Shown here piece after piece: positions 1 through 10,450 of a stretch of DNA of 64,000 nucleotides. The first letter of the stretch is position 1, and the number at the start of each line of letters is the position of its first letter. The notes beneath the pieces are model-generated. The model saw only the letters and a list, made by a program, of their open reading frames with translations, did no database searches and had not been told where the DNA came from. A program made the translations under genes and the position numbers. Origin of the DNA: Curtobacterium sp. TC1 (lineage in GTDB: Bacteria; Actinomycetota; Actinomycetes; Actinomycetales; Microbacteriaceae); assembly GCF_019844075.1 (NCBI RefSeq), contig NZ_CP081964.1:3720001-3784000 (forward strand). The letters are read 5' to 3'.

Positions 1-965
1 ATGTAGAACAGGTTGTCGCCGGAGACGAGGTTGTTCTCGATCCAGGTGACCCAGGCCGCGGGCTCGGAGCCGTCGGACGGCTTGTTGAACTGCGCGACCA
101 GGGCCGGCAGGTACAGCAGCGACGACGCGAAGATGACGGGCACGACGCCGGCCATGTTGACCTTGATCGGGATGTAGGTGTTGTTGCCGCCGTACGTGCG
201 TCGGCCGACCATGCGCTTGGCGTACTGGACCGGGATCCGCCGCTGCGACTGCTCGACGAACACGACGGCCATCATGATGACCAGTCCGACCAGGATGACG
301 AACAGGAAGAGCTCGAACGACTGCGACTGCTCGATGGCCCAGAGCGCCGACGGGAACTGCGCCGCGATCGACGTGAAGATGAGGAGCGACATGCCGTTGC
401 CGATGCCGCGCTCGGTGACGAGCTCGCCCATCCACATGATGAGGCCGGTACCGGCGGTCAGCGTGACGACCATGAGCATGATCGCGTACCAGCTGTCGTT
501 CGAGATGATCGACGAGCAGGAGGACGACGCGTTCGTGCCGAAGAGGGCACCCGAGCGGGCGACCGTGATCAGGGTGGTGGACTGCAGCACGCCCAGCGCG
601 ATCGTGAGGTAGCGCGTGTACTGCGTCAGCTTCGCCTGACCGGACTGGCCCTCCTTGTAGAGGGAGTCGAAGTGCGGGATGACCACGCGCAGGAGCTGCA
701 CGATGATCGACGACGTGATGTACGGCATGATGCCGAGCGCGAAGACCGAGAGCTTCAGCAGCGCGCCGCCGGAGAACAGGTTGATCAGGTCGTAGAGACC
801 ACCCGACGACGAGGCGCTGGCGAGGCAGCTCTGCACGGCCGCGTAGTCGACGAACGGTGCCGGGATGTACGACCCGAGGCGGAACAGCGCGATGATCGCG
901 AGGGTGAAGCCGATCTTCTTGCGAAGATCAGGGGTGCGCATGATGCGCGCGACCGCTCTGAACAC
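1..965 (-). CDS. secY: SecY, protein translocase subunit (partial)
   Basis: Core channel subunit of the SecYEG translocon in the cytoplasmic membrane. The translation begins VFRAVARIMRTPDLRKKIGF, the usual SecY amino end, followed by several hydrophobic segments. The left window edge cuts the gene after about 321 of the roughly 440 residues typical of the family. The start is the GTG at 963-965, preceded by a CGGAG-like ribosome binding site. It is the last spc-operon gene visible here. A 13-bp hairpin separates it from rplO, so its expression may be uncoupled in part from the ribosomal protein genes upstream. Confidence 0.96.
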   Translation of the reverse strand, partial: MFRAVARIMRTPDLRKKIGFTLAIIALFRLGSYIPAPFVDYAAVQSCLASASSSGGLYDLINLFSGGALLKLSVFALGIMPYITSSIIVQLLRVVIPHFDSLYKEGQSGQAKLTQYTRYLTIALGVLQSTTLITVARSGALFGTNASSSCSSIISNDSWYAIMLMVVTLTAGTGLIMWMGELVTERGIGNGMSLLIFTSIAAQFPSALWAIEQSQSFELFLFVILVGLVIMMAVVFVEQSQRRIPVQYAKRMVGRRTYGGNNTYIPIKVNMAGVVPVIFASSLLYLPALVAQFNKPSDGSEPAAWVTWIENNLVSGDNLFY

Positions 966-1074
966 GAGGACTCCGAACTTCTGGGACCGGGGCCGACGAT
1001 CGCGACCGTTCCGGTGTCGGTCGGCAGAGCCGACCTGGCCGACGGATGCCGGCCACTGTCAAGGAAACCGTAAC

Positions 1075-1104
1075 GGCGGCCCGTGCGCAAACGCACGGGC
1101 CGCC
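1075..1104 (-). terminator. Hairpin between rplO and secY
   Basis: Perfect 13-bp stem with a 4-nt loop (arms 1075-1087 and 1092-1104), 8 nt downstream of the rplO stop. The minus-strand RNA continues with GUUACGGUUUCC, a weak U-containing tail. It may be a partial terminator or a processing stem that lowers secY expression relative to the ribosomal protein genes. Confidence 0.6.
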
Positions 1105-1112
1105 GACGGGGG

Positions 1113-1577
1113 TTACTGGGAGACGGTGCCGCCAGCAGCCACGATCTTCTCGGCGGCGGACGCCGAGACCTTGTCGACCGTGACCGTGATCTTCACGGTG
1201 ATGTCACCCTGACCGAGAACCTTGACCTTCTCGTTCTTGCGGACGGCGCCCTTGGCGACCAGGCCCGCAACGGTGACGTCGCCACCATCGGGGTAGAGCT
1301 CCGAGATCTTGTCCAGGTTCACGACCTGGTACTCGACCCGGAACGGGTTCTTGAACCCGCGGAGCTTCGGGGTGCGCATGTGCAGCGGCATCTGCCCACC
1401 CTCGAAGCCGACCCGGACCTGGTAACGGGCCTTCGTGCCCTTGGTACCACGCCCAGCGGTCTTGCCCTTCGAGCCCTCACCGCGACCCACACGGGTGCGG
1501 TCCTTCTTGGCACCCTCGGCGGGGCGGAGGTGGTGCAGCTTCAGCACCTGCACGCGCTCGTTCTTCTCGTCGCTCAT
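1113..1577 (-). CDS. rplO: 50S ribosomal protein L15
   Basis: Large-subunit protein of 154 residues that binds 23S rRNA late in assembly. The start [20 protein letters not shown] and the glycine/arginine-rich segment [19 protein letters not shown] are characteristic of L15. Length is normal. The ATG at 1577 overlaps the rpmD stop (ATGA), so translation is probably coupled. It is the last ribosomal protein gene before the hairpin at 1075-1104. Confidence 0.97.
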   Translation of the reverse strand: MSDEKNERVQVLKLHHLRPAEGAKKDRTRVGRGEGSKGKTAGRGTKGTKARYQVRVGFEGGQMPLHMRTPKLRGFKNPFRVEYQVVNLDKISELYPDGGDVTVAGLVAKGAVRKNEKVKVLGQGDITVKITVTVDKVSASAAEKIVAAGGTVSQ

Positions 1578-1759
1578 GCGTCGACCTCCTCGACCTTCAC
1601 GAGGTGCGCCACCGTCGCGATGTACCCGCGGTTCTGGGCGTTGTCCTCACGCTCGACCGTACGGCCAATGCGCTTGAGACCCAGGCTGCGGAGCGTGTCG
1701 CGCTGGTACTGCTTCTCGCTGATAACGGACTTGATCTGCGTGATCTTCAGCGTTGCCAT
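1574..1759 (-). CDS. rpmD: 50S ribosomal protein L30
   Basis: Small large-subunit protein of 61 residues, beginning [20 protein letters not shown], which matches bacterial L30 in length and sequence. The ATG at 1759 overlaps the rpsE stop by 1 nt and the gene's own stop overlaps the rplO start by 4 nt, so the three genes form a translationally coupled chain. Longer in-frame readings upstream lie inside rpsE and were rejected. Confidence 0.95.
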   Translation of the reverse strand: MATLKITQIKSVISEKQYQRDTLRSLGLKRIGRTVEREDNAQNRGYIATVAHLVKVEEVDA

Positions 1760-2592
1760 CACGCACCTGCCTTCTCGGTCGCGGCACGCAGTGCTGCGGC
1801 CTCGGCCTGGAGCAGACGAGCCGGGACGACCCGCTCGACGTCGAGGCCACGACGGCTCGCGACGGCGCGGGGCTCCTCGAGCTGCTTCAGAGCCTCGACG
1901 GTCGCGTGCACGATGTTGATGGTGTTGGACGAACCGAGCGACTTGCTCAGGACGTCGTGGATGCCGGCGCACTCGAGGACGGCGCGGACGGGACCACCGG
2001 CGATGACACCGGTACCCGGACCAGCGGGACGCAGGAGGACGACGCCAGCAGCGGCCTCACCCTGCACGGGGTGCGGGATGGTGTTGCCGACGCGGGGGAC
2101 GCGGAAGAAGTTCTTCTTCGCCTCTTCGACACCCTTGGAGATCGCCGTGGGGACCTCCTTGGCCTTGCCGTAGCCGACGCCCACGAGGCCGTTGCCGTCA
2201 CCCACGACGACGAGCGCCGTGAAGCTGAAGCGACGACCACCCTTGACGACCTTCGACACGCGGTTGATGGTCACCACGCGCTCGAGGAACTGGCTGTCGC
2301 CACCGCGGTTGTTGCGGTCGCGGCCCTGCTGACGGTCACGACCACCACCACGACGGCCACGGTTGTCGGCCGAGTCGCGGTTGTTGGACGCGGAACCGGC
2401 AGCGGTCTCGACGGGACGCTCGGCGACGGCAGGTGCCTCCGCCTCCTTGCCCTTCGCGGCGGTGTCGGTGCCCTCGGCGGGTGCCTCGGTGGCCTCGGTG
2501 GCCTCCGTGCTCGCCTCGGTGGTCTCGACGGCGTCCGTGGCCTCGACGGCCTCGGTCTTGGCGTCTTCGTTGGTGTTCGCGTTGTCGCTCAC
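1759..2592 (-). CDS. rpsE: 30S ribosomal protein S5 with long N-terminal extension
   Basis: S5 lies near the mRNA entry channel and contributes to decoding fidelity. The conserved protein starts near residue 101 ([19 protein letters not shown]) and includes the KGGRRFSF and [12 protein letters not shown] signatures. The first 100 residues are non-standard: an acidic Glu/Ala/Thr-rich stretch to about residue 70, then an Arg/Gly/Asp-rich segment ([20 protein letters not shown]). The total of 277 residues is well above the family's roughly 165-220. The GTG start at 2592 overlaps the rplR stop (GTGA), which supports the extension being translated. The added region is probably disordered. Confidence 0.95.
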   Translation of the reverse strand: MSDNANTNEDAKTEAVEATDAVETTEASTEATEATEAPAEGTDTAAKGKEAEAPAVAERPVETAAGSASNNRDSADNRGRRGGGRDRQQGRDRNNRGGDSQFLERVVTINRVSKVVKGGRRFSFTALVVVGDGNGLVGVGYGKAKEVPTAISKGVEEAKKNFFRVPRVGNTIPHPVQGEAAAGVVLLRPAGPGTGVIAGGPVRAVLECAGIHDVLSKSLGSSNTINIVHATVEALKQLEEPRAVASRRGLDVERVVPARLLQAEAAALRAATEKAGA

Positions 2593-2963
2593 AGGTTCAG
2601 CCCTCCTTCACGGGCACCATCGGCGATCGCGGCGACGCGACCGGCGTACTTGCTGCCACCGCGGTCGAAGACCACGGCCTCGACGCCAGCCGACTTCGCG
2701 CGCTCGGCGAGGAGCTCACCGACGCGACGGGCCTTGGCGGTCTTGTCGCCGTCGAACGAGCGGAGGTCTGCCTCCATCGTCGAGGCGCTTGCGAGGGTGT
2801 GACCCTTCGCGTCGTCGATGACCTGCACGAACACGTGACGCGACGAGCGGGTGACGGCGAGACGGGGACGAGCCTCGGTGCCGGTGATCTTCTTGCGGAG
2901 ACGGTTGTGACGACGCGCCTTGGCGGCCGCCTTGCTCTTGCCTCGTGTCTTGAGGAGTCCCAT
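2589..2963 (-). CDS. rplR: 50S ribosomal protein L18
   Basis: L18 binds 5S rRNA together with L5 in the central protuberance. The 124-residue product has the basic amino end ([18 protein letters not shown]) and the [20 protein letters not shown] block of the family. I place the start at the ATG at 2961-2963 because AGGTAAG lies 5 nt upstream. A GTG two codons earlier (2967-2969) overlaps the rplF stop but has no well-spaced ribosome binding site. Confidence 0.96.
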   Translation of the reverse strand: MGLLKTRGKSKAAAKARRHNRLRKKITGTEARPRLAVTRSSRHVFVQVIDDAKGHTLASASTMEADLRSFDGDKTAKARRVGELLAERAKSAGVEAVVFDRGGSKYAGRVAAIADGAREGGLNL

Positions 2964-2965
2964 GA

Positions 2966-3502
2966 TCACTTACCTGACTTTCCGGCCTTGCGGCGCACGT
3001 TCTCGCCGGCGTAACGGACACCCTTGCCCTTGTAGGGCTCGGGCTTCCGGAGCTTCCGGATGTTCGCCGCCACTTCGCCGACTGCCTGCTTGTCGATACC
3101 GGCGACCGTGACCTTGTTGTTGCCCTCGACCGCGAAGCTGATGCCCGCGGGCGGCTCGACGGTGATCGAGTGGGAGTACCCGAGCGCGAACTCGAGGTTC
3201 GAGCCCTTCGCCTGCACGCGGTAACCGGTGCCGACGACCTCGAGGCCCTTGGTGTAGCCCTGGGTCACGCCGATGATGTTGTTGGCGATGAGGGTACGGG
3301 TCAGGCCGTGGAGCGAACGCGACTCGCGCTCGTCGTCCGGACGGGTGACGAGGACCTGGTTCTCCTCGACCTTGGCCTGGATGGGCTCCGCGATGACGAG
3401 CGCGAGCTCGCCCTTCGGGCCCTTGACCGCCACGCTCTGACCGTCAACGGAGACGGTCACGCCGGCGGGGATGTCGATGGGAAGACGTCCGATTCGTGAC
3501 AT
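2966..3502 (-). CDS. rplF: 50S ribosomal protein L6
   Basis: L6 binds 23S rRNA near the factor-binding site. The 178-residue product begins [20 protein letters not shown], the standard L6 start, and ends with the lysine-rich [19 protein letters not shown] typical of the family. Length is normal. It follows rpsH by 6 nt and precedes rplR without a gap. Confidence 0.97.
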   Translation of the reverse strand: MSRIGRLPIDIPAGVTVSVDGQSVAVKGPKGELALVIAEPIQAKVEENQVLVTRPDDERESRSLHGLTRTLIANNIIGVTQGYTKGLEVVGTGYRVQAKGSNLEFALGYSHSITVEPPAGISFAVEGNNKVTVAGIDKQAVGEVAANIRKLRKPEPYKGKGVRYAGENVRRKAGKSGK

Positions 3503-3508
3503 TGTCGA

Positions 3509-3907
3509 TCACCACACGTAGGCGAGGACTTCCCCACCCACGCCCTTCTGCTCGGCTTCGCGGTCGGTCAGCAGCCCGGACGAGGTCGAGAGGATCGCCA
3601 CGCCGAGGCCACCGAGGACCTGGGGGATCTCCGTCGACTTCGCGTAGACCCGGAGGCCCGGCTTCGACACGCGCTTGATGCCGGCGATCGAACGCTCGCG
3701 CTCGGGGCCGTACTTCAGGTCGATGGTGAGGGTCTGCCCGACTCGGGCGTCCTCCACCTTCCACTCGCTGATGTAGCCCTCACGCTTGAGGATGTCGGCG
3801 ATGTTCTTCTTGAGCTTGGAGCTCGGGAGCGCGACGGCGTCGTGGTGCGCGGAGTTCGCGTTCCGCAATCTGGTCAGCATGTCTGCGACCGGATCGGTCA
3901 TCGTCAT
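3509..3907 (-). CDS. rpsH: 30S ribosomal protein S8
   Basis: S8 binds 16S rRNA helix 21 and in other bacteria acts as the translational repressor of the spc operon. The 132-residue product begins [20 protein letters not shown] and ends [12 protein letters not shown], both diagnostic. I chose the ATG at 3905-3907; the next in-frame ATG (3899-3901) would give MTDPVADM and is nearly as likely. Upstream, where rpsN (S14) often lies, there are about 150 non-coding bases and a hairpin. Confidence 0.95.
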   Translation of the reverse strand: MTMTDPVADMLTRLRNANSAHHDAVALPSSKLKKNIADILKREGYISEWKVEDARVGQTLTIDLKYGPERERSIAGIKRVSKPGLRVYAKSTEIPQVLGGLGVAILSTSSGLLTDREAEQKGVGGEVLAYVW

Positions 3908-4011
3908 GATGTTCGTCCATTTCTCGCCTGGTTTCGACACCCGTTCCACGAATGCCGACCTGAGCGATCGAGTGATCCCGGGGCGGTTCCCCAGGATCGG
4001 TGTGTTCGTGC

Positions 4012-4047
4012 GTGCGGGCCGGAGGACGTGAATCCTCCGGCCCGCAC
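4012..4047 (-). terminator. Strong hairpin between rplE and rpsH
   Basis: Perfect 15-bp stem with a 6-nt loop (arms 4012-4026 and 4033-4047), starting 13 nt after the rplE stop. The minus-strand RNA after the stem has no U tract, so it may be an attenuator, a processing site or an mRNA-stabilising stem rather than a full terminator. It occupies the position usually held by rpsN. Confidence 0.6.
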
Positions 4048-4060
4048 CGCCCGAAGTAGT

Positions 4061-4654
4061 TTAGACCGTCTGCTCGCTGGAGCGGAACGGGAAGCCGAGC
4101 TGGCGGAGCAGCGCGCGTCCCTCGTCGTCCGTCTTCGCGGTGGTCACGACAGTGATGTCGAAGCCGCGGACACGGTCGATGCGGTCCTGGTCGATCTCGT
4201 GGAACACGGACTGCTCCGAGAGACCGAACGTGTAGTTGCCGTTCCCGTCGAACTGCTTGTCGCTGAGACCGCGGAAGTCGCGGATGCGGGGCAGTGCGAG
4301 CGAGATCAGGCGGTCGAGGAACTCCCAGGCGCGGTCACCACGGAGGGTGACGTGCGCACCGATCGCCTGACCCTCGCGCAGCTTGAACTGCGCGATGGAC
4401 TTGCGAGCGATGTTGACCTGGGGCTTCTGACCCGTGATCGCCGTGAGGTCCTTGATGGCCCCCTCGATGATCTTCGAGTCGCGAGCGGCCTCGCCGACAC
4501 CGGTGTTCACGACGACCTTGACCAGGCCGGGGACCTGGTTGACGTTCGCGTAGCCGAACTGCTCGGTGAGCGTGGCCTTGATCTCGTCCTTGTACTTCTG
4601 CTTGAGGCGCGGCTGGGCCTTGGGGGCCTCAGTCGTTGCAGTCGTGTCAGTCAT
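4061..4654 (-). CDS. rplE: 50S ribosomal protein L5
   Basis: L5 binds 5S rRNA and contacts the P-site tRNA. The 197-residue product carries the conserved [15 protein letters not shown] and [21 protein letters not shown] blocks. It has a short Thr/Ala-rich amino end ([20 protein letters not shown]), slightly longer than in many bacteria. Its ATG at 4654 overlaps the rplX stop, suggesting coupled translation. The hairpin at 4012-4047 follows. Confidence 0.97.
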   Translation of the reverse strand: MTDTTATTEAPKAQPRLKQKYKDEIKATLTEQFGYANVNQVPGLVKVVVNTGVGEAARDSKIIEGAIKDLTAITGQKPQVNIARKSIAQFKLREGQAIGAHVTLRGDRAWEFLDRLISLALPRIRDFRGLSDKQFDGNGNYTFGLSEQSVFHEIDQDRIDRVRGFDITVVTTAKTDDEGRALLRQLGFPFRSSEQTV

Positions 4655-5013
4655 CAGAGCGTCTCACCTGACTTCTTGGCGTAGCGGACACGGACGGTCT
4701 TCTTGACCCCGCCCTTCTCCACCTCTTCGGTACGGAAGCCGACGCGGGTCGGCTTCTTCGTCTTCGGGTCGACGAGGGCGACGTTCGACACGTGGATCGA
4801 GGCTTCGTGCTTCTCGATGCCACCCGTCTTCGAGCCGCGCTGCGTCTGGCCGACGCGGACGTGCTTCGTGACGAAGTTCACGCCCTCGACGACGACGCGC
4901 TGCTTGTCCTTGAGGACCTCGATGACCTTGCCCTGCTTGCCACGGTCGCCGCCACGCTCCTGCGTCGCGCCCGTGATGACCTGGACGAGGTCACCCTTCT
5001 TGATGTTCGCCAT
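4654..5013 (-). CDS. rplX: 50S ribosomal protein L24
   Basis: Assembly-initiator protein of the large subunit. It is 119 residues long, with a KOW-type start ([20 protein letters not shown]) and the GKVIEV core. Length is at the upper end for bacterial L24. It lies 3 nt downstream of rplN and overlaps rplE by 1 nt. Confidence 0.96.
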   Translation of the reverse strand: MANIKKGDLVQVITGATQERGGDRGKQGKVIEVLKDKQRVVVEGVNFVTKHVRVGQTQRGSKTGGIEKHEASIHVSNVALVDPKTKKPTRVGFRTEEVEKGGVKKTVRVRYAKKSGETL

Positions 5014-5016
5014 GGC

Positions 5017-5385
5017 TTACAGCACCTCCGGCGCGAGCGAGATGATCTTCATGAACTTCTTGTCACGGAGTTCGCGACCGACCGGACCGAAGATGCGCGT
5101 GCCGCGCGGGTCGCCGTCGGCCTTGAGGATCACTGCCGCGTTCTCGTCGAACTTGATGTAGGAGCCGTCCTGACGACGGGTCTCCTTCTTGGTGCGAACG
5201 ATGACCGCCTTGACGACGTCACCCTTCTTCACGTTGCCGCCGGGGATGGCGTCCTTCACCGTGGCGACGATGACGTCACCGAGACCGGCGTAGCGACGAC
5301 CCGAACCACCGAGCACGCGGATGGTCAAGATCTCCTTGGCACCCGTGTTGTCGGCGATCTTCAGGCGGGATTCCTGCTGAATCAC
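5017..5385 (-). CDS. rplN: 50S ribosomal protein L14
   Basis: L14 forms part of intersubunit bridges B5 and B8. The 122-residue product begins [20 protein letters not shown] and contains [20 protein letters not shown], both highly conserved. Length is exactly typical. It follows rpsQ after 31 nt. Confidence 0.98.
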   Translation of the reverse strand: MIQQESRLKIADNTGAKEILTIRVLGGSGRRYAGLGDVIVATVKDAIPGGNVKKGDVVKAVIVRTKKETRRQDGSYIKFDENAAVILKADGDPRGTRIFGPVGRELRDKKFMKIISLAPEVL

Positions 5386-5416
5386 TGCTGTCTCCTATTC
5401 CGAAGCAGGCCGAGGC

Positions 5417-5701
5417 CTACTTGGCCTTCTCGAGGATCTCGACCAGGCGCCAGCGCTTGGAAGCGCTGAGGGGACGGGTCTCGCTGATCACGACGAGGTC
5501 GCCGACACCAGCGGTGCCGAGCTCGTCGTGGGCCTTCACCTTGGACGTGCGACGGATGATCTTGCCGTAGAGCGCGTGCTTCACGCGGTCCTCGACCTCG
5601 ACCACGATGGTCTTGTCCATCTTGTCGCTGGTCACGTAGCCGCGACGCGTCTTGCGGTAGCCGCGAGTGAGGGCGGCGGAGGTCTTCTCTTCGTTCGCCA
5701 T
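5417..5701 (-). CDS. rpsQ: 30S ribosomal protein S17
   Basis: Early 16S rRNA-binding protein of 94 residues. The core [20 protein letters not shown] and the ending [19 protein letters not shown] identify S17. The ATG at 5701 overlaps the rpmC stop by 1 nt, so the pair is probably translationally coupled. Confidence 0.97.
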   Translation of the reverse strand: MANEEKTSAALTRGYRKTRRGYVTSDKMDKTIVVEVEDRVKHALYGKIIRRTSKVKAHDELGTAGVGDLVVISETRPLSASKRWRLVEILEKAK

Positions 5702-6021
5702 TACTTCTCCTCGGCGGTCTCGGCCTCGGTCGACTCAGCCGGCTTGTCAGCCTTCTTCGTCGTCTTCTTGGCCTTGGTGGCGGTCTCGACGGGCGCGGGA
5801 GTGGCACGGATGCCGAGCTCGCGCTCGCGGAGGACGGTGTAGATGCGTGCGATGTCGCGCTTGACGGCACGGAGACGACCGTGGCTCTCCAGCTGGCCGG
5901 TGGCCGACTGGAAGCGGAGGTTGAAGAGTTCCTCCTTGGCCTTCTTCAGCTCGTCAGCGAGACGCTCGTTCTCGAACGTGTCGAGCTCCGTCGGACGGAG
6001 CTCCTTGGAACCGATCGCCAT
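5701..6021 (-). CDS. rpmC: 50S ribosomal protein L29 with C-terminal tail
   Basis: L29 lies at the polypeptide exit tunnel and helps dock SRP and trigger factor. Residues 1-70 are a normal L29 ([29 protein letters not shown]). About 35 further residues, rich in Lys/Ala/Thr then Glu (for example [12 protein letters not shown]), make it 106 residues instead of the usual 63-78. The stop codon overlaps the rpsQ start and the start codon overlaps the rplP stop, so the tail is unlikely to be a reading error. Confidence 0.96.
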   Translation of the reverse strand: MAIGSKELRPTELDTFENERLADELKKAKEELFNLRFQSATGQLESHGRLRAVKRDIARIYTVLRERELGIRATPAPVETATKAKKTTKKADKPAESTEAETAEEK

Positions 6022-6440
6022 TATGCGTCGCCCTCCTCGCGCTTGATGATGCGTGCCTTGAGGGGCAGCTTGTGGATTGCACGGGTCAGCGCCTCACGGG
6101 CGATGTCCTCGGTGACGCCGGAGAGCTCGAAGAGCACACGACCCGGCTTGACGTTGGCGACCCACCACTCGGGCGAGCCCTTACCGGAACCCATGCGGGT
6201 CTCAGCCGGCTTCTTCGTGAGCGGACGGTCCGGGTAGATGTTGATCCAGACCTTGCCGCCACGCTTGATGTGACGCGTCATGGCGATACGAGCGGACTCG
6301 ATCTGACGGTTGGTCACGTACGCCGGGGTGAGGGCCTGGATGCCGTAGTCGCCGAAGCTGACCTTGGTACCACCGGTTGCCTGACCCGAACGCTTCGGGT
6401 GGTGCTGCTTGCGGTGCTTGACTCGACGGGGAATAAGCAT
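6021..6440 (-). CDS. rplP: 50S ribosomal protein L16
   Basis: L16 sits near the A-site tRNA elbow and the peptidyl transferase centre. The 139-residue product begins [20 protein letters not shown] and contains [20 protein letters not shown], both diagnostic. Length is normal. It follows rpsC by 2 nt. Confidence 0.98.
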   Translation of the reverse strand: MLIPRRVKHRKQHHPKRSGQATGGTKVSFGDYGIQALTPAYVTNRQIESARIAMTRHIKRGGKVWINIYPDRPLTKKPAETRMGSGKGSPEWWVANVKPGRVLFELSGVTEDIAREALTRAIHKLPLKARIIKREEGDA

Positions 6441-6442
6441 GG

Positions 6443-7255
6443 TTACGCCTCAACTCCTGCGCCGGCCGGCGCGTCCTGCGGGGCCTGCTGCGGGCGGCGG
6501 TCACCGCGGTCGCCGCCACGACGGTCGCCGCCACGGTCGCCACGCTCACCGCGCGGGCCGCCACGACGCTCGGGGCGCGACGAACGCTGGTTCGCCTGCT
6601 CGCGAGCGAGCTCCTTGTTCGTGATGTCGCCCTTGTAGATCCAGACCTTCACGCCGATGCGGCCGAACGTGGTCCGGGCCTCGTAGAAGCCGTAGTCGAT
6701 GTTCGCACGGAGGGTGTGCAGCGGCACACGGCCTTCGCGGTAGAACTCCGAACGGGACATCTCGGCGCCGCCGAGACGACCCGACACCTGGATGCGGACA
6801 CCCTTGGCGCCGGCGCGCTGTGCACCCTGCAGGCCCTTGCGCATGGCGCGACGGAACGCGACACGAGCGGAGAGCTGCTCGGCGATGCCCTGCGCGACGA
6901 GCTGGGCCTCGGTCTCGGGGTTCTTGACCTCGAGGATGTTCAGCTGGATCTGCTTCTTGGTGAGCTTCTCGAGCTCACCGCGAACGCGCTCCGCCTCGGC
7001 GCCGCGGCGGCCGATGACGATGCCCGGACGCGCCGTGTGGATGTCCACGCGGACACGGTCACGGGTGCGCTCGAGCTCGATGCGGGCGACACCGGCGCGG
7101 TCGAGGGTCTTCTTCAGGTACTCGCGCACCTTGATGTCCTCGGCCACGTAGTCGGCGTAGCGCTGACCGGCCTTCTTGCTGTCGGTGAACCAGTGCGAGA
7201 CGTGGTCCGTCGTGATCCCGAGACGGAAGCCGTACGGGTTGACCTTCTGGCCCAT
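6443..7255 (-). CDS. rpsC: 30S ribosomal protein S3 with Arg/Gly-rich tail
   Basis: S3 forms part of the mRNA entry tunnel with S4 and S5. It begins [20 protein letters not shown] and has the KH-domain signature ([20 protein letters not shown]). After about residue 220 comes a tail of roughly 50 residues rich in Arg, Gly and Asp ([17 protein letters not shown]), making 270 residues against about 220-235 in many bacteria. The start overlaps the rplV stop. Confidence 0.97.
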   Translation of the reverse strand: MGQKVNPYGFRLGITTDHVSHWFTDSKKAGQRYADYVAEDIKVREYLKKTLDRAGVARIELERTRDRVRVDIHTARPGIVIGRRGAEAERVRGELEKLTKKQIQLNILEVKNPETEAQLVAQGIAEQLSARVAFRRAMRKGLQGAQRAGAKGVRIQVSGRLGGAEMSRSEFYREGRVPLHTLRANIDYGFYEARTTFGRIGVKVWIYKGDITNKELAREQANQRSSRPERRGGPRGERGDRGGDRRGGDRGDRRPQQAPQDAPAGAGVEA

Positions 7256-7647
7256 TAGTTGCTCGCCTTCTTGCTCGTCGCGGCAGCCTCGGCCTCTTCC
7301 GGCGTCGCGAGGACGACCGTGATGTGGCTGGTGCGCTTGTTGATGCGGAAGGCCCGGCCCTGGGCGCGCGGCTGGAACCGCTTCAGGGTCGTACCCTCGT
7401 CGACGAAGACGCGGCTCACGTAGAGGTCGCGCTCGTCGAGGAAGCTGTTCGTCGAGTCAGCCTTCACCCGGGCGTTCGCGATCGCCGAGGCGACCAGCTT
7501 GTACACGGGCTCCGAAGCGCCCTGGGGGGCGAACTTCAGGATGGCGAGCGCCTCGTGGGCCTGCTTGCCGCGGATCAGCTCGATGACGCGACGGGCCTTC
7601 TGAGGCGTGACGCGGATGTGTCGCACGCGTGCGATCGACTCCACCAT
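7255..7647 (-). CDS. rplV: 50S ribosomal protein L22
   Basis: L22 extends a beta hairpin into the exit tunnel and is a site of macrolide-resistance mutations elsewhere. The 130-residue product has the conserved [19 protein letters not shown] start and the ending [20 protein letters not shown]. The carboxyl end is slightly extended with Ala/Glu/Lys. Nothing unusual is seen in the tunnel loop. Confidence 0.97.
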   Translation of the reverse strand: MVESIARVRHIRVTPQKARRVIELIRGKQAHEALAILKFAPQGASEPVYKLVASAIANARVKADSTNSFLDERDLYVSRVFVDEGTTLKRFQPRAQGRAFRINKRTSHITVVLATPEEAEAAATSKKASN

Positions 7648-7672
7648 TTCGTTCCTCCTCTGCGTCCCCGCG

Positions 7673-7954
7673 TTAGCGGCGACGGCCCTTCTTGTCGTCC
7701 TTCACGTGACCACGGAAGGTGCGGGTCGGCGCGAACTCGCCGAGCTTGTGACCGACCATCGACTCGGTGACGAACACCGGGATGTGCTTGCGGCCGTCGT
7801 GCACGGCGATGGTGTGCCCGAGCATGTTCGGGACGATCATCGACCGACGCGACCACGTACGGATCACGTTCTTGGTGTTGGCCTCGTTCTGCGTGACGAC
7901 CTTGCGGAGCAGGTGCTCGTCGACGAAGGGGCCCTTCTTCAGACTGCGTGGCAT
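7673..7954 (-). CDS. rpsS: 30S ribosomal protein S19
   Basis: S19 contacts the A-site finger in the head of the small subunit. The 93-residue product begins [19 protein letters not shown] and includes [20 protein letters not shown], the usual S19 blocks. Length is standard. Confidence 0.98.
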   Translation of the reverse strand: MPRSLKKGPFVDEHLLRKVVTQNEANTKNVIRTWSRRSMIVPNMLGHTIAVHDGRKHIPVFVTESMVGHKLGEFAPTRTFRGHVKDDKKGRRR

Positions 7955-7965
7955 CTTCTGAACTC

Positions 7966-8805
<840 letters not shown>

Positions 8806-8823
8806 GATTTATCCCTCTGGTCC

Positions 8824-9123
8824 TCAGCCGACAGCCGTGAAGATGTCGATCGAACCGGACTTGAGCGTCACGATGGCGCGCTTGGTGTCCTTGCGCTTGC
8901 CGAGACCGAACTTGGTGCGACGGGTCTTGCCCGGGCGGTTCAGCGTGTTGATGCTCGCGACCTTGACCTCGAAGATCTTCTCGATGGCGAGCTTGATCTC
9001 GGTCTTGTTCGAGCGGGGGTCCACGATGAACGTGTACTTGCCCTGGTCGATGAGCGCGTAGCTCTTCTCCGAGACGACCGGCGAGATGATGACGTCGCGC
9101 GGGTCCTTGTTGAAGCCGCTCAT
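8824..9123 (-). CDS. rplW: 50S ribosomal protein L23
   Basis: L23 sits at the tunnel exit and docks trigger factor and SRP. The 99-residue product begins [20 protein letters not shown] and contains [19 protein letters not shown], both typical. The start overlaps the rplD stop by 4 nt. Confidence 0.97.
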   Translation of the reverse strand: MSGFNKDPRDVIISPVVSEKSYALIDQGKYTFIVDPRSNKTEIKLAIEKIFEVKVASINTLNRPGKTRRTKFGLGKRKDTKRAIVTLKSGSIDIFTAVG

Positions 9124-9779
9124 GCGGTGATCTCCTTCGCGGTCTTCGACGCGATGAAGGCGTCGAGGGCGCTCTTGCTGAAGACGACGGCGTCCGACTT
9201 GAGGACGTCGTAGGCGTTCAGCTGGCCGTACGAGAGCGCGTGGACGTTCGGCAGGTTGCGGATCGACTTGAGCGTCAGCTCGTCGTTCGACTCGAGCACG
9301 ATCAGCACGTGCTTGACCGGCGCGACCTTCTCGAGGAGCGTGCGGGCGACCTTGGTCGAGGGCACGTCGGCCTCGACGAAGCCGTCGACAGCCGAGATGC
9401 GGCCACCGCGGGCGCGGTCCGAGAGCGAGCCGAGCAGCGCTGCGGCGATCATCTTCTTGGGGGTGCGCTGCGAGTAGTCGCGGGGGGTCGGTCCGTGGAC
9501 GACGCCACCACCGGTGTGCTCGGGAGCACGGACGGAACCCTGACGGGCGCGGCCGGTGCCCTTCTGCTTGAACGGCTTGCGACCGGCACCGCGGACTTCG
9601 CCGCGGTTCTTGGTCTTGTGGGTGCCCTGACGCGCGGCTGCGAGCTGCGCGGTGACGACCTGGTGGATCAGCGGGACGTTGGTCTCGACGTCGAAGAGAG
9701 CTGCGGGCAGCTCGACGGTGCCGGACTTGGCACCCGATGCGTCGAGGACGTCGATCGTGGTTGCGGTCGTGGTGGCCAT
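9120..9779 (-). CDS. rplD: 50S ribosomal protein L4
   Basis: L4 lines the exit tunnel and in enterobacteria also regulates the S10 operon. The core [20 protein letters not shown] and [20 protein letters not shown] is diagnostic. I prefer the ATG at 9777-9779 ([13 protein letters not shown], 219 residues), with AAGGG upstream, over the GTG two codons earlier that overlaps the rplC stop. Confidence 0.97.
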   Translation of the reverse strand: MATTTATTIDVLDASGAKSGTVELPAALFDVETNVPLIHQVVTAQLAAARQGTHKTKNRGEVRGAGRKPFKQKGTGRARQGSVRAPEHTGGGVVHGPTPRDYSQRTPKKMIAAALLGSLSDRARGGRISAVDGFVEADVPSTKVARTLLEKVAPVKHVLIVLESNDELTLKSIRNLPNVHALSYGQLNAYDVLKSDAVVFSKSALDAFIASKTAKEITA

Positions 9780-9781
9780 GA

Positions 9782-10438
9782 TCACTTACCCTTCACGGCG
9801 GTGCGGACGAAGACGGAGCGGCCACGAGCACCGGGGACGGCGCCCTTGACGAGCAGCAGACCCTTCTCGGCGTCGACGGCGTGCACCGTGAGGTTGAGGA
9901 CGGTCACGCGGTCGCCACCCATACGACCGGCCATGCGCATGCCCTTGAAGACACGCGACGGGGTCGAGGAAGCACCGATCGAGCCGGGCTTGCGGTGGTT
10001 GCGGTGTGCACCGTGCGAGGCGCCGACGCCGTGGAAGCCGTGGCGCTTCATGACACCGGCGAAGCCCTTGCCCTTGGACGTACCGACGACGTCGACCTTC
10101 TGGCCCGCCGTGAACGTGCTGTCCACGGTGAGCTCCTGGCCGAGCGTGTACTCAGCGGAGTCGTTGGTACGGATCTCGGTGAGGGTGCGACGCGGGGTCA
10201 CGCCAGCGGCCTCGAAGTGGCCGGCGGCCGGCTTGTTGACCTTGCGCGGGTCGATGGCACCGGCGGCGATCTGGATCGCCTCGTAGCCGTCGCGCTCAGC
10301 GTTGCGGATCTGGGTGACCACGTTCGGGCCGACCTCGATCACGGTGACGGGGATGAACTTGTTGTTCTCGTCCCACACCTGGGTCATCCCGAGCTTCTTG
10401 CCGAGGAGGCCCTTGACGGTCTTGGTTGAGTTCGCCAT
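9782..10438 (-). CDS. rplC: 50S ribosomal protein L3
   Basis: L3 binds near the 23S rRNA 3' end and initiates assembly. The 218-residue product has [20 protein letters not shown] at the amino end and the loop [20 protein letters not shown], both conserved. Length is normal. It lies 12 nt downstream of rpsJ. Confidence 0.98.
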   Translation of the reverse strand: MANSTKTVKGLLGKKLGMTQVWDENNKFIPVTVIEVGPNVVTQIRNAERDGYEAIQIAAGAIDPRKVNKPAAGHFEAAGVTPRRTLTEIRTNDSAEYTLGQELTVDSTFTAGQKVDVVGTSKGKGFAGVMKRHGFHGVGASHGAHRNHRKPGSIGASSTPSRVFKGMRMAGRMGGDRVTVLNLTVHAVDAEKGLLLVKGAVPGARGRSVFVRTAVKGK

Positions 10439-10450
10439 TGGTCAGCCCCC

